This document shows, piece after piece, positions 6,749 to 15,816 of a stretch of 47,764 bases of DNA (position 1 is the first letter of the stretch; each line of letters opens with the position of its first letter). The notes under the pieces are model-generated. The model was not told the DNA's origin. It searched no databases and saw only the letters and a program-made list of their open reading frames with translations. Position numbers and translations under genes: made by a program. Source of the stretch: a virus; IMG/VR virus record IMGVR_UViG_3300025652_000126, positions 1-47,764 of that record, one strand, 5' to 3'.

Positions 6749-8961
6749 GCTACAAGCAAACGCTATATAAAATAATAGAGCCTGTAAAAAGAACTACTAT
6801 TAGCCGAATGAATAAAGGCAACAAGTGGAAGTACGGCTACGATAAAGATCACGATATTGTAGTTATATCTAAAACAGGTAAAATAGGAGATATATACGAA
6901 ATACAAGGTTTAAAAATAGCTCTACCTAAAGCTCCAAAAACAGTGCACGCTAATGAAGATAACAAATGGCGTCAAATAGAAAAGCCAAAAGTTCTTGAAA
7001 AAATAAAAACTATATTTGATTGGCGAGCTTATCCTGAAGAGCAAAAAGAACAATGGTACGATTATATAGATGAAGAATTCAAAAGACGTGACGAGGGTTT
7101 CTGGTTTCAAAATGCTAGTATTCCAACTTATATTACAGGAACTCACTACATGTACCTCCAATGGTCTAAAATAGATGTAGGCGCTCCAGACTTTCGTGAG
7201 GCTAATAGATTATTTTTTATATTTTGGGAAGCTTGTAAAGCTGACAAAAGATGTTACGGTATGTGTTATCTTAAAAACAGACGTTCTGGCTTTTCTTTCA
7301 TGAGCTCTGCTGAAACCGTTAACTTAGCTACAATATCGAGTGATAGTAGATATGGAATACTATCTAAAAGTGGTGGTGATGCTAAAAAGATGTTTACTGA
7401 CAAGGTTGTACCTATATCTATAAACTATCCTTTTTTCTTCAAACCTATTCAAGATGGTATGGACAGACCTAAGTCTGAACTAGCGTATCGTGTGCCAGCG
7501 AGCAAGTTTACTCGTAAAAAAATAGAGGTAAATGAAAAGCTAGAAGAGATAAAGGGACTTGACACAACGATTGATTGGAAGAATACAGGTGATAACAGCT
7601 ATGATGGTGAAAAATTAGCGCTGTTAGTACACGATGAAAGCGGTAAGTGGGAAAGACCTGACAACATACTTAACAACTGGCGAGTTACAAAAACTTGTCT
7701 TAGATTAGGTGCTAGGGTTGTAGGTAAATGCATGATGGGCTCAACGTCTAACGCGCTAGACAAAGGAGGAGATAACTTTAAAAAATTGTACAATGATTCA
7801 GATGTCACTTCTAGAAACCGCAATGGACAAACAAAGTCTGGTTTATATTCTTTGTTTATCCCAATGGAATGGAACTATGAAGGATTTATTGATGAGTTTG
7901 GACAACCAGTATTTAATAACCCAGATCATGATGTACACGGACCCGATGGTGAATTAATAGACATAGGTATTATTGATCACTGGAATAATGAGGCTGATGG
8001 TTTAAAAGGAGATCAAGATGGTTTAAATGAGTTTTACCGTCAATTTCCAAGAACTACAGAGCATGCTTTTAGAGATGAAGCAAAAAATAGCTTGTTTAAC
8101 TTAATAAAGATATACGAGCAAATAGATTATAATGAAGGTGTTGGTAGTGATTCAACGGTAACAACAGGTAGCTTCCAGTGGGAGAACGGGATAAAAGACA
8201 GTAAAGTTATATTTTATCCAGATCCTAGCGGAAGATTTAAAATAAGCTGGGTACCACCGTCAAACCTTCAAAACAAATTTATAACTAAAAATGGAGTTAA
8301 ATATCCTGGCAACGAACATATGGGTGCTTTTGGCTGCGATAGTTATGATATTAGCGGTACTGTTGATGGTAGAGGATCCAACGGATCTCTTCATGGACTA
8401 ACAAAGTTTTCAATGGAAGACGCTCCGCCAAACCATATGTTCTTAGAATATATTGCAAGACCACAAACCGCTGAAATATTTTTTGAAGATATATTAATGG
8501 CTTGCGTATTTTACGGTATGCCAATACTAGCAGAGAATAACAAACCAAGACTTTTATATCACTTCAAAAGAAGAGGCTATAGAGGTTTTAGTATGAATAG
8601 ACCAGATAAAGTTTGGAATAAGCTTTCTGTTACTGAAAAAGAAATAGGTGGAATACCAAACTCTAGTGAAGATATAAAGCAAGCTCATGCAGCTGCTGTA
8701 GAAATGTATATCAACGATCACGTTGGCCACAAAGGCGATGGGGTTTACGGTAACATTTACTTTAACGAAACATTAAACGACTGGGCTAGGTTTGACATAA
8801 ACAAAAGAACAAAGTTTGATGCAACAATAAGTTCTGGTTTAGCTATAATGGCTTGTAACAGACACTTGTATAGACCACACGCTGAATATAAAAAGCAACC
8901 ATTAAATGTAAGTATTTCTAGATATAGTAATACTGGTAACACATCAAGAATAATAAAATAA
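6745..8961 (+). CDS. terL: Terminase large subunit
   Basis: ATPase-nuclease of the DNA packaging motor, 738 residues. Residues 173-186 (YLKNRRSGFSFM region) hold a deviant Walker A; a hydrophobic strand ending in Asp297-Glu298 (LALLVHDES) is Walker B; GSTSNA at about 332 is the coupling motif. QFPRTTEHAFRDE around 435 is a common linker between the ATPase and the nuclease domains. The nuclease begins near AFGCDSYDISGT, where Asp532 would be the first metal ligand, with further acidic residues downstream. It is longer than most TerL proteins (about 450-600) because of an N-terminal extension of about 100 residues. Followed four bases later by the portal gene. Confidence 0.9.
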   Translation: MSYKQTLYKIIEPVKRTTISRMNKGNKWKYGYDKDHDIVVISKTGKIGDIYEIQGLKIALPKAPKTVHANEDNKWRQIEKPKVLEKIKTIFDWRAYPEEQKEQWYDYIDEEFKRRDEGFWFQNASIPTYITGTHYMYLQWSKIDVGAPDFREANRLFFIFWEACKADKRCYGMCYLKNRRSGFSFMSSAETVNLATISSDSRYGILSKSGGDAKKMFTDKVVPISINYPFFFKPIQDGMDRPKSELAYRVPASKFTRKKIEVNEKLEEIKGLDTTIDWKNTGDNSYDGEKLALLVHDESGKWERPDNILNNWRVTKTCLRLGARVVGKCMMGSTSNALDKGGDNFKKLYNDSDVTSRNRNGQTKSGLYSLFIPMEWNYEGFIDEFGQPVFNNPDHDVHGPDGELIDIGIIDHWNNEADGLKGDQDGLNEFYRQFPRTTEHAFRDEAKNSLFNLIKIYEQIDYNEGVGSDSTVTTGSFQWENGIKDSKVIFYPDPSGRFKISWVPPSNLQNKFITKNGVKYPGNEHMGAFGCDSYDISGTVDGRGSNGSLHGLTKFSMEDAPPNHMFLEYIARPQTAEIFFEDILMACVFYGMPILAENNKPRLLYHFKRRGYRGFSMNRPDKVWNKLSVTEKEIGGIPNSSEDIKQAHAAAVEMYINDHVGHKGDGVYGNIYFNETLNDWARFDINKRTKFDATISSGLAIMACNRHLYRPHAEYKKQPLNVSISRYSNTGNTSRIIK

Positions 8962-8965
8962 AAAT

Positions 8966-11389
8966 ATGGCAGAGTCTGTTGTAAAGAGTTATTTTCCAAG
9001 TCAAGTAGTTAGCGATGCTGAAAAGTTAAGTTATGACTACGGGTTAAAAGTTGCGAAAGCAATAGAAACAGAGTGGTTCCATAATGATAGAAATCACAAT
9101 AGGTATCAAAACAACCTTAATGACTTTCACAAGTTAAGACTGTATGCTAGAGGAGAGCAATCAGTTCAAAAATATAAAGACGAGTTATCAATAAATGGAG
9201 ACTTATCTTATTTAAACTTAGACTGGACACCTGTTCCAATAATCCCTAAGTTTGTTGATATTGTAGTTAACGGTATAGCTGATAGAGCTTTTGAAATAAA
9301 AGCTTACTCACAAGACGAGTATGGAGTTTCTAAGAGAACAGAATACATGCAGAGTATTCTTGATGATATGGCTGCTAAAGAAATGAATGACTTCGTGGCG
9401 GACGAGTTTGGAATCAACTTGTATCAAAACGATCCTGAAACTCTACCTGAAAATAATGAAGAGCTAGAGCTGCACATGCAGTTAAACTACAAGCAAGCCG
9501 TAGAAATAGCTGAAGAGCAAGCTTTAAACGTTTTGCTTGAAGGTAATAATTACGACTTAATAAAGAAAAGGCTATACTACGACTTAACAGTATTAGGTAT
9601 TGGCGCTGTTAAAACTGATTTCACTACGTCTGAAGGCGTTACTATAGACTACGTTGATCCAGCTGACCTTGTTTATTCCTACACTGAGTCACCATATTTC
9701 GATGACATATACTATGTTGGAGAGGTTAAGACGATACCTATTAACGAGCTTGCTAAGCAGTTTCCTTACCTAACGCAAGAAGACTTAGAAGAAATACAAC
9801 AGTCTGGCTATGCTCAAACAAACTCTTATCAAAGCGGGCCTAGATACGAAGAGTCTGACAACAATAAAGTTCAAGTTTTATATTTTAATTATAAAACACA
9901 TATGAACGAGGTTTACAAAGTAAAAGAAACTGGAAGTGGAGCTGACAAGCTTATAGAAAAAGATGATAGCTTTAATCCACCTGAAGGCGTTGAAGGTAAT
10001 TTCTCAAAGCTTGAAAGGGCTATTGAAACATTGTATGAAGGAGCTTTGATACTTGGCACTAACAAGTTGCTAAAGTGGGAGATGTCTGACAACATGATGA
10101 GATCTAAGAGTAATTTTACAAAAGTTAAAATGAACTACAGCATCGTTGCGCCTCGCATGTATAAAGGTCGCATAGAATCTTTAGTTAAGCGTATAACTGG
10201 TTTTGCTGATATGATTCAGCTTACTCATTTAAAATTACAACAAGTAATGTCGCGAATGGTTCCAGACGGCGTTTATTTAGATGCCGATGGTTTAGCAGAA
10301 GTTGATTTAGGTAACGGCACAAACTACAATCCACAAGAAGCTTTAAACATGTTCTTCCAAACAGGTTCTGTTATTGGTAGATCATTTACAAGTGAAGGCG
10401 ATATGAATCCTGGTAAAGTACCTATTCAAGAAATAACATCTGGATCAGGAGGCAACAAGATAAATGCTTTAATAGGTAATTACAACTATTACCTACAGAT
10501 GATACGTGATGTAACCGGGCTTAACGAAGCGCGTGATGGTAGTACGCCTGATGAAAGGGCTTTAGTTGGTATTCAAAAAATGGCCGCTGCAAACAGCAAT
10601 ACAGCTACGCGACATATATTAGATTCAGGTTTATTTTTAACAGCTGAAACAGCGGAAAAGCTTTCGCTTCGTATATCTGACATTATAGAATATTCTCCTA
10701 CAAAAGAAGCTTTTATACAAAGCATAGGTGTACACAATGTTGCTACGCTAAAAGAAATGTCTGAACTTCATTTGTATGACTTTGGTATATTTTTAGATTT
10801 AGCTCCAGACGAAGAACAAAAAGCTTTATTAGAAAATAACATACAACAAGCGTTAGCTCAGAAAACTATAGATATAGAAGACGCTATAGATCTTAGAGAT
10901 ATATCTAATATTAAAGTAGCTAATCAACTGCTAAAACTTAGAAGAAATAAAAAACAACAACAAGATCAACAAGCGCAACAGCAGAATATACAAGCTCAAG
11001 CTCAAGCTAATGTTCAACAGCAGCAAGCTGCCGCTCAACTAGAAATTCAAAAACAACAAGCTTTAAAGCAGGCTGAGGCTCAATTATTGCAAATGCAGTC
11101 TCAATTAGATGCTGGTAAAATGCAAGCTGAAACACAAATGAAAGCACAATTAGCTGCTCAGAAGTTTCAGTACGACATGCAACTAAAATCTTTAGAGTCT
11201 AGCGTGCTAAAAGATAGAGAAAAAACCAAAGAAGACAGAAAAGACGAAAGAACTAAAATACAAGCCACTCAACAGTCAGAAATGATTGATCAAAGAAAAT
11301 CAGGTAAACCACCTAAAAACTTTGAGCAAACGAGTAATGATATACTTGAAGGTGGATTTGATTTAGGACCTATTGATCTTAACAGATAA
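8966..11389 (+). CDS. Portal protein
   Basis: Dodecameric vertex channel through which DNA is packaged and ejected; 807 residues. Assigned from size, position between TerL and capsid genes, and typical segments: an N-terminal alpha/beta region with WTPVPIIPKFVDIVVNGIADRAF, a DPADLVYSYTESP strand region, and a helical stem and crown with IQLTHLKLQQVM and NEARDGSTPDERALVG. The last 170 residues are Gln/Ala-rich coiled coil (QQQDQQAQQQ and QAEAQLLQMQSQLDAGK) ending in a basic segment and a short polar tail. Such Gln-rich C-terminal barrels occur in podovirus portals, including those of crAss-like phages. Confidence 0.85.
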   Translation: MAESVVKSYFPSQVVSDAEKLSYDYGLKVAKAIETEWFHNDRNHNRYQNNLNDFHKLRLYARGEQSVQKYKDELSINGDLSYLNLDWTPVPIIPKFVDIVVNGIADRAFEIKAYSQDEYGVSKRTEYMQSILDDMAAKEMNDFVADEFGINLYQNDPETLPENNEELELHMQLNYKQAVEIAEEQALNVLLEGNNYDLIKKRLYYDLTVLGIGAVKTDFTTSEGVTIDYVDPADLVYSYTESPYFDDIYYVGEVKTIPINELAKQFPYLTQEDLEEIQQSGYAQTNSYQSGPRYEESDNNKVQVLYFNYKTHMNEVYKVKETGSGADKLIEKDDSFNPPEGVEGNFSKLERAIETLYEGALILGTNKLLKWEMSDNMMRSKSNFTKVKMNYSIVAPRMYKGRIESLVKRITGFADMIQLTHLKLQQVMSRMVPDGVYLDADGLAEVDLGNGTNYNPQEALNMFFQTGSVIGRSFTSEGDMNPGKVPIQEITSGSGGNKINALIGNYNYYLQMIRDVTGLNEARDGSTPDERALVGIQKMAAANSNTATRHILDSGLFLTAETAEKLSLRISDIIEYSPTKEAFIQSIGVHNVATLKEMSELHLYDFGIFLDLAPDEEQKALLENNIQQALAQKTIDIEDAIDLRDISNIKVANQLLKLRRNKKQQQDQQAQQQNIQAQAQANVQQQQAAAQLEIQKQQALKQAEAQLLQMQSQLDAGKMQAETQMKAQLAAQKFQYDMQLKSLESSVLKDREKTKEDRKDERTKIQATQQSEMIDQRKSGKPPKNFEQTSNDILEGGFDLGPIDLNR

Positions 11390-11410
11390 CACTAACTTAT
11401 ATTTTATATT

Positions 11411-12604
11411 ATGGAAGAAAATGAAAACGTAGTTGAAGAAACTACACAAGAACAAGCTGTAGAAACAGTTGATGAAAGTAAGTTTGAAAGCGCTGGCGAT
11501 GACAGTGTAATCAAAATAGATTTAGACAAACCAATTGAAGATGAAAAACCAGAAGAAACAACAGAAGCTGCAGATGGCCCAGCTGACGACACAGGAGTGG
11601 TTGGAAGCGATGAAAGTGCCGACGCCACACCGGAACAAGAAGAAGTACAGCCGGAAGCCGAAGCACAAGACACAGTACTAGAAGAAGTAACTGAAGAAGA
11701 GGTAAAAGAAGAAGTTGAGCAGGTTACAGAAGAAGTAGAAGAAGCTATAGCTGAAGCTAAAGAGACTGGAAAACCATTACCAGAAAACGTTCAAAAGTTA
11801 GTTGACTTTATGAACGATACGGGTGGTGATATAGAAGACTATGTCAAGTTAAACAAAGATTATTCAAGTCTAGACAACTTAAGTCTTTTAAAAGAATACT
11901 ATAAGCAAACTAAACCTCATCTAGACTTAGAAGAAATAAACTTCATGATGGAAGATCAATTTGCATTTGATGAAGAACTAGACGAGGAAAGAGATATAAA
12001 AAGAAAGAAATTAGCTTTGAAGGAGCAAGTTGCTCAAGCAAAGAACCACTTGGAAAGTGTAAAATCCAAATACTATGAAGACATCAAGTATGGCTCTAAG
12101 TTGACACAAGATCAGCAAAAAGCCGTTGATTTCTTTAATAGATATAACAAGGAGTCGGAAGACAACAGGAAAGTAGCTGAAAAACAGCAAAGAACGTTTT
12201 TAAACAAGACTAGTCAATTATTCAACAAAGACTTCAAAGGTTTTGAATACAATGTTGGAGATAAAAAGTACAGGTTTAATGTTAAGAACGCTGACGCTGT
12301 TAAAGATACTCAAAGCGATATTAATAACTTCATAGGAAAGTTTCTTAATGAAAGTAATGAAATACAAGATGCTAAGGGTTATCACAAAGGTTTATTCACA
12401 GCTATGAACGCTGACGCTGTAGCGCAGCACTTTTATGAGCAAGGTAAAGCAGACGCTTTAAAACAAAGTGTAGCTAAATCTAAAAACGTTAACATGAACC
12501 CACGTCAACAATTCGGCGGAGTTCCTAATAACAGCGGTATGAAAGTTAAAGTGCTAGGTGATAATTCTTCTGATTTTAAGTTTAAAATTAAAAACAGAAA
12601 ATAA
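11411..12604 (+). CDS. Acidic scaffold-like head assembly protein
   Basis: Sits between portal and major capsid genes, the usual place of a scaffolding or head-assembly protein. Of its 397 residues, the first 130 are extremely Glu/Asp-rich and low in complexity, the middle (LSLLKEYYKQTKPHLDLEEI, KKLALKEQVAQAKNHLESVK) is helical and coiled-coil-like, and the C-terminus is basic (DFKFKIKNRK). An acidic body with a basic C-terminal end that could bind the inside of the capsid is the classical scaffold design. No protease motif is visible. The start ATG follows an A+T-rich leader. Confidence 0.7.
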   Translation: MEENENVVEETTQEQAVETVDESKFESAGDDSVIKIDLDKPIEDEKPEETTEAADGPADDTGVVGSDESADATPEQEEVQPEAEAQDTVLEEVTEEEVKEEVEQVTEEVEEAIAEAKETGKPLPENVQKLVDFMNDTGGDIEDYVKLNKDYSSLDNLSLLKEYYKQTKPHLDLEEINFMMEDQFAFDEELDEERDIKRKKLALKEQVAQAKNHLESVKSKYYEDIKYGSKLTQDQQKAVDFFNRYNKESEDNRKVAEKQQRTFLNKTSQLFNKDFKGFEYNVGDKKYRFNVKNADAVKDTQSDINNFIGKFLNESNEIQDAKGYHKGLFTAMNADAVAQHFYEQGKADALKQSVAKSKNVNMNPRQQFGGVPNNSGMKVKVLGDNSSDFKFKIKNRK

Positions 12605-12633
12605 TTTATTAACCCATTTAAAACTATAAAAAA

Positions 12634-14109
12634 ATGGCAATTACTCCAGGTACTAATTTGAATAGCGTGCCTGCTTCGTTGAAGCAAACGTTATCTACAA
12701 ATTACTTAGACCTTTCTTCTGCGGATAACGCAGGTTGGGGTCAACAATACGTTCCAGATTTAATGGAAAAAGAGGCTGAGGTTTTCGGCCCAAGAACAAT
12801 TTCAGGTTTTTTAGCACAGGTAAGTGCTGAAGAAGCTATGACGGCTGATCAAGTTGTATGGTCTGAACAAGGACGTCTACACTTATCTTACAAAGCTCAC
12901 GCTTTTGCTGAGAACAAAGTTAGATTAACATTTGATATTGATGAAGCGGCAGGTGCTACTTCTGGTATACTAGCTGTACACGGTGTTAGATTAAATGACA
13001 CTGTACTTGTATCAAACGCTAACGGGGTGTTTAAGTGTTTAGTTACTTCTATAGATAACGACGACGAGTTAACACTAGCTGCTTACGATGGTGTCGCTTT
13101 TGATGCTTTAGCTGGCGAAAAAGCAACTACTGTATTAGTTTACGGTTCTGAGTACGCTAAAGGTGTTGGTTACAACGCTGCTGGTGCTGCTGCTAACGTA
13201 GAGTCTAGAGGCGCTAACGAGCCAGACTTTAAAACTTTTACTAACAAGCCTATTATCATGAAAGACTTTTACGAAGTATCTGGATCAGATTCTTCTCGTA
13301 TTGGTTGGGTAGAGGTTTCTACTGAAGGTGGACAAGGCGGATACTTATGGTATCTAAAAGCTGAGTCTGATACAAGAGCTCGTTTTACTGATTATGTAGA
13401 AATGTCTATGTTAGAATCTGTAAGAGGTTCTGGTAGTAACGGTGTTGATACATTCTTAGGTCAAGCTGGCAACGATACTGCTGTAGGTACTCAAGGTTTA
13501 TTTGATGCTATCGAAGACAGAGGTAACGTAACTTCAGGTATTACTGGTGTTAACGCTGCTACTGACTTAGCTGAATTTGATGCTATCTTAGCTGAATTCG
13601 ACAAGCAAGGTGCTATTGAAGAAAACATGATGTTTGTAAATAGAGCTACGTCTCTAGCTATGGACGATATGTTAGCTTCTATGAATTCTTACGGTGCAGG
13701 TGGTACATCTTACGGTGTATTCAACAACTCTGAAGATATGGCATTGAACTTAGGCTTCTCTGGTTTCCGTAGAGGATCTTACGACTTCTATAAGTCTGAC
13801 TTCCGTTACTTAAACGATTTGTCTACACGTGGTGGTATTAACGCCGCTGCTGGTTCTAACGCTATTCGCGGAGTCATTATTCCTGCTGGTTCTTCATCTG
13901 TTTATGATCAAACTGTTGGTGCTTCTATCAAGCGTCCGTTCTTACACGTACGTTACAGAGCTTCTCAAACTGATGATCGTAGAATGAAGACTTGGACTAC
14001 TGGTTCAGTTGGAGCTGCTACATCTTCTCTAGATGCAATGAATTTACATTTCTTAACTGAAAGATGTTTGATCACTCAAGGTGCGAACAACTTTATGTTA
14101 ATGAAGTAA
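12634..14109 (+). CDS. Major capsid protein
   Basis: Predicted HK97-fold shell protein of 491 residues. Evidence is positional (portal, scaffold, this gene, then neck genes), the size, and composition: Ala/Gly/Ser-rich, alpha/beta, with neither membrane segments nor long low-complexity runs. Segments such as LMEKEAEVFGPRTISGFLAQV near the N-terminus, a beta insertion between about 105 and 175 (LAVHGVRLNDTVLVSNANG), and a C-terminal LHVRYRASQTDDRRMKTWTTG are compatible. It is followed by a strong hairpin terminator, as expected for the most highly expressed virion gene. Codon use looks smoother than in its neighbours (many GCT, GGT, TCT, TTC), also suggesting high expression. Confidence 0.85.
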   Translation: MAITPGTNLNSVPASLKQTLSTNYLDLSSADNAGWGQQYVPDLMEKEAEVFGPRTISGFLAQVSAEEAMTADQVVWSEQGRLHLSYKAHAFAENKVRLTFDIDEAAGATSGILAVHGVRLNDTVLVSNANGVFKCLVTSIDNDDELTLAAYDGVAFDALAGEKATTVLVYGSEYAKGVGYNAAGAAANVESRGANEPDFKTFTNKPIIMKDFYEVSGSDSSRIGWVEVSTEGGQGGYLWYLKAESDTRARFTDYVEMSMLESVRGSGSNGVDTFLGQAGNDTAVGTQGLFDAIEDRGNVTSGITGVNAATDLAEFDAILAEFDKQGAIEENMMFVNRATSLAMDDMLASMNSYGAGGTSYGVFNNSEDMALNLGFSGFRRGSYDFYKSDFRYLNDLSTRGGINAAAGSNAIRGVIIPAGSSSVYDQTVGASIKRPFLHVRYRASQTDDRRMKTWTTGSVGAATSSLDAMNLHFLTERCLITQGANNFMLMK

Positions 14110-14120
14110 ATCACTTTAAG

Positions 14121-14152
14121 CTACCCTGCCTTCGGGTGGGGTAGTTTTTTTT
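14121..14152 (+). terminator. Rho-independent terminator after the capsid gene
   Basis: A ten-pair stem, arms ctaccctgcc (14121-14130) and ggtggggtag (14135-14144), with two G-U pairs, closes a TTCG tetraloop and is followed directly by eight T. It lies 12 bases after the capsid stop codon. It probably ends most capsid transcripts and reduces, by partial read-through, expression of the downstream neck and tail genes. Confidence 0.9.
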
Positions 14153-14175
14153 ATTAATTTTTATTATATTATATC

Positions 14176-15003
14176 ATGGCAAAAAAAGAAACAAAAAAGG
14201 TTGATGTAGCTCCTGAAGTAAAAGCTACAAACGAAATGGCTGAGGTTAAAGTAAAAGCTAAACCTGAGCCTAAAAAACCAACTTGGGAAATAAAAGATAG
14301 GGTTTACAACTTAAAAAGTAACAAAAAGCCATTGTCTAGAATGATCAAGTCTGCGGGCATATATTATTTTGATGAAGAAAAAGGTTACGAAAGAGAGTTG
14401 AAGTATTGTCAAAATCAAAGAACACCTTTCGTTGATGAAATGACCGGTGATCAAAGACTAGAGCATATTGTTTTTAGAAACGGTAGCCTTTACGTTGAGA
14501 AGTCAAAAACTACTTTGCAAAAGCTTTTATCTTTATATCACCCAGACAAAGACAAGCTATACGATGAGTATGAGCCTGTAAAAGAAGCTGCTAGTGAAAT
14601 AGAAATACTAGAAATGGAAGCAGACGCAATATTAATGGCTAGACAAATAGATATTGATATGGCTGAAGCTATAATGAGAGTAGAGAAAGGATCAGAGGTA
14701 TCTAACATGAGTTCTAAGGAGCTTAAAAGAGACTTGCTATTATTTGCTCGAAACAATCCTGCTTTGTTCTTAGAGTTAGCGGCTGATGATAACGTACAGC
14801 TCAGAAACTTTGGTATTAAAGCTGTAGAAGAAGGTATTATTAAACTATCTGCCGATCAACGTAATTTTATATGGGGATCTAACGACAGAAAAATAATGAC
14901 TGTACCATTTGATGAACACCCATACACCGCTCTTGCACATTGGTTTAAAACTGATGAAGGTATGGAGATATATTCAAATATTGAAAAGCGTTTAAACGCG
15001 TAA
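14176..15003 (+). CDS. Head/neck accessory protein, function unknown
   Basis: A 275-residue protein between capsid and neck genes. The first 35 residues are Lys/Glu/Pro-rich and disordered-looking; residues about 36-120 look folded (WEIKDRVYNLKSNKKPLSRMI, IYYFDEEKGYERELKYC, LEHIVFRNGSLYVEKSK); the C-terminal half is helical with EIEILEMEADAILMARQ, ELKRDLLLFARNNPALFLEL and NFIWGSNDRKIMTVP. Similar proteins occur beside capsid genes in several marine phage groups, with no known role. The gene begins after the capsid terminator and is followed by another hairpin. It could be a capsid-associated or vertex protein; that is inference. Confidence 0.65.
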   Translation: MAKKETKKVDVAPEVKATNEMAEVKVKAKPEPKKPTWEIKDRVYNLKSNKKPLSRMIKSAGIYYFDEEKGYERELKYCQNQRTPFVDEMTGDQRLEHIVFRNGSLYVEKSKTTLQKLLSLYHPDKDKLYDEYEPVKEAASEIEILEMEADAILMARQIDIDMAEAIMRVEKGSEVSNMSSKELKRDLLLFARNNPALFLELAADDNVQLRNFGIKAVEEGIIKLSADQRNFIWGSNDRKIMTVPFDEHPYTALAHWFKTDEGMEIYSNIEKRLNA

Positions 15004-15017
15004 CCATATATAGTAGA

Positions 15018-15044
15018 GCAGCCACTCTTCTATAGGGTGGTTGC
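15018..15044 (+). terminator. Stem-loop with terminator-like stem but no T tract
   Basis: Arms gcagccactc (15018-15027) and gggtggttgc (15035-15044) form a ten-pair stem with two G-U pairs around a seven-base loop. Only two T follow, so it is unlikely to be an efficient Rho-independent terminator. It sits in the 62-base gap between the accessory protein and the first neck gene and may act as a weak terminator, a processing site or a 3'-end stabiliser. Confidence 0.5.
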
Positions 15045-15065
15045 TTAACTATAAAATAAAACATA

Positions 15066-15812
15066 ATGGCGGGACAACTTGCAAATATAAACACAGTATA
15101 TCAAACAGTTTTAGCGTTAGCTAATAAAGAGCAAAGAGGATATATAACGCCTCAAGAATTTAACTTGTTCGCCAAACAAGCTCAGATGGAAATATTTGAG
15201 CAATATTTTTTTGATTTAGATCAATTTAGAAGAGGTATAAAAGGAGCTGAATCTGATTTTACTCCTAATATTCAAACAGCAGTAGAGCAAAAACTTTCTA
15301 AATTTTTAACTTCAGATCCAGCTGGAGAAGTTGCTCCTGGAGCCTTTAGTATTCCAACAAACTGCTACAAACTATCAACAGTATCTGTTACTAAGTCTGA
15401 CCAAAACTACGGTTGTGTAGCAGACATGCTGGATCACGATGAAGCTATTAAAATTTTAAATAGTGGATATTTAACCAGACCTACTTCTAATAGACCTATA
15501 TGCTACATAAAAGGCTACGAGTCCAGCCACTTATTATATGTAGCGCCATATGATCCAAGCACATCTACAGGAGTAGTTTTATCGTACTTTGTGGCTCCAA
15601 AAGATCCTAACTGGACATACATAGTAGTTAACGAAAAAGCCATATTCGCTAACAATAATAATTCTCTTCAAAACTTTCAACTTGATAAATCTGAAGAGCG
15701 AAATTTAATATTGAAAATACTTCAACTAGCCGGTATAGCTATTAAAGAATTTTCTTTAGCACAAGCCGCTGCTCAAGCCGACAATAATGTTGTAATGCAA
15801 CAAAAAAGATAA
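15066..15812 (+). CDS. Neck/ring protein 1 (portal adaptor type)
   Basis: Predicted head-to-tail connector of 248 residues. The N-terminal helices contain ALANKEQRGYITPQEFNLFA and then QAQMEIFEQYFFDLDQF, a signature I associate with neck ring proteins of crAss-like and other Bacteroidetes podovirus-like phages (from memory). The middle is beta-rich (CYKLSTVSVTK, HLLYVAPYDPSTSTGVVLSYF), and the C-terminal helix (NLILKILQLAGIAIKEF) ends in a Gln/Ala-rich tail. It is followed four bases later by the second ring-protein candidate. The ring order, adaptor then a larger ring, fits a short-tailed virion. Confidence 0.75.
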   Translation: MAGQLANINTVYQTVLALANKEQRGYITPQEFNLFAKQAQMEIFEQYFFDLDQFRRGIKGAESDFTPNIQTAVEQKLSKFLTSDPAGEVAPGAFSIPTNCYKLSTVSVTKSDQNYGCVADMLDHDEAIKILNSGYLTRPTSNRPICYIKGYESSHLLYVAPYDPSTSTGVVLSYFVAPKDPNWTYIVVNEKAIFANNNNSLQNFQLDKSEERNLILKILQLAGIAIKEFSLAQAAAQADNNVVMQQKR

Positions 15813-15816
15813 ATAG

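Noticed and set aside
11404-11673. Minus-strand open frame rich in Ser/Ala opposite the scaffold-like gene
   Set aside because: Arises from the GAA/GCx-rich acidic stretch read backwards; low complexity and no supporting context.
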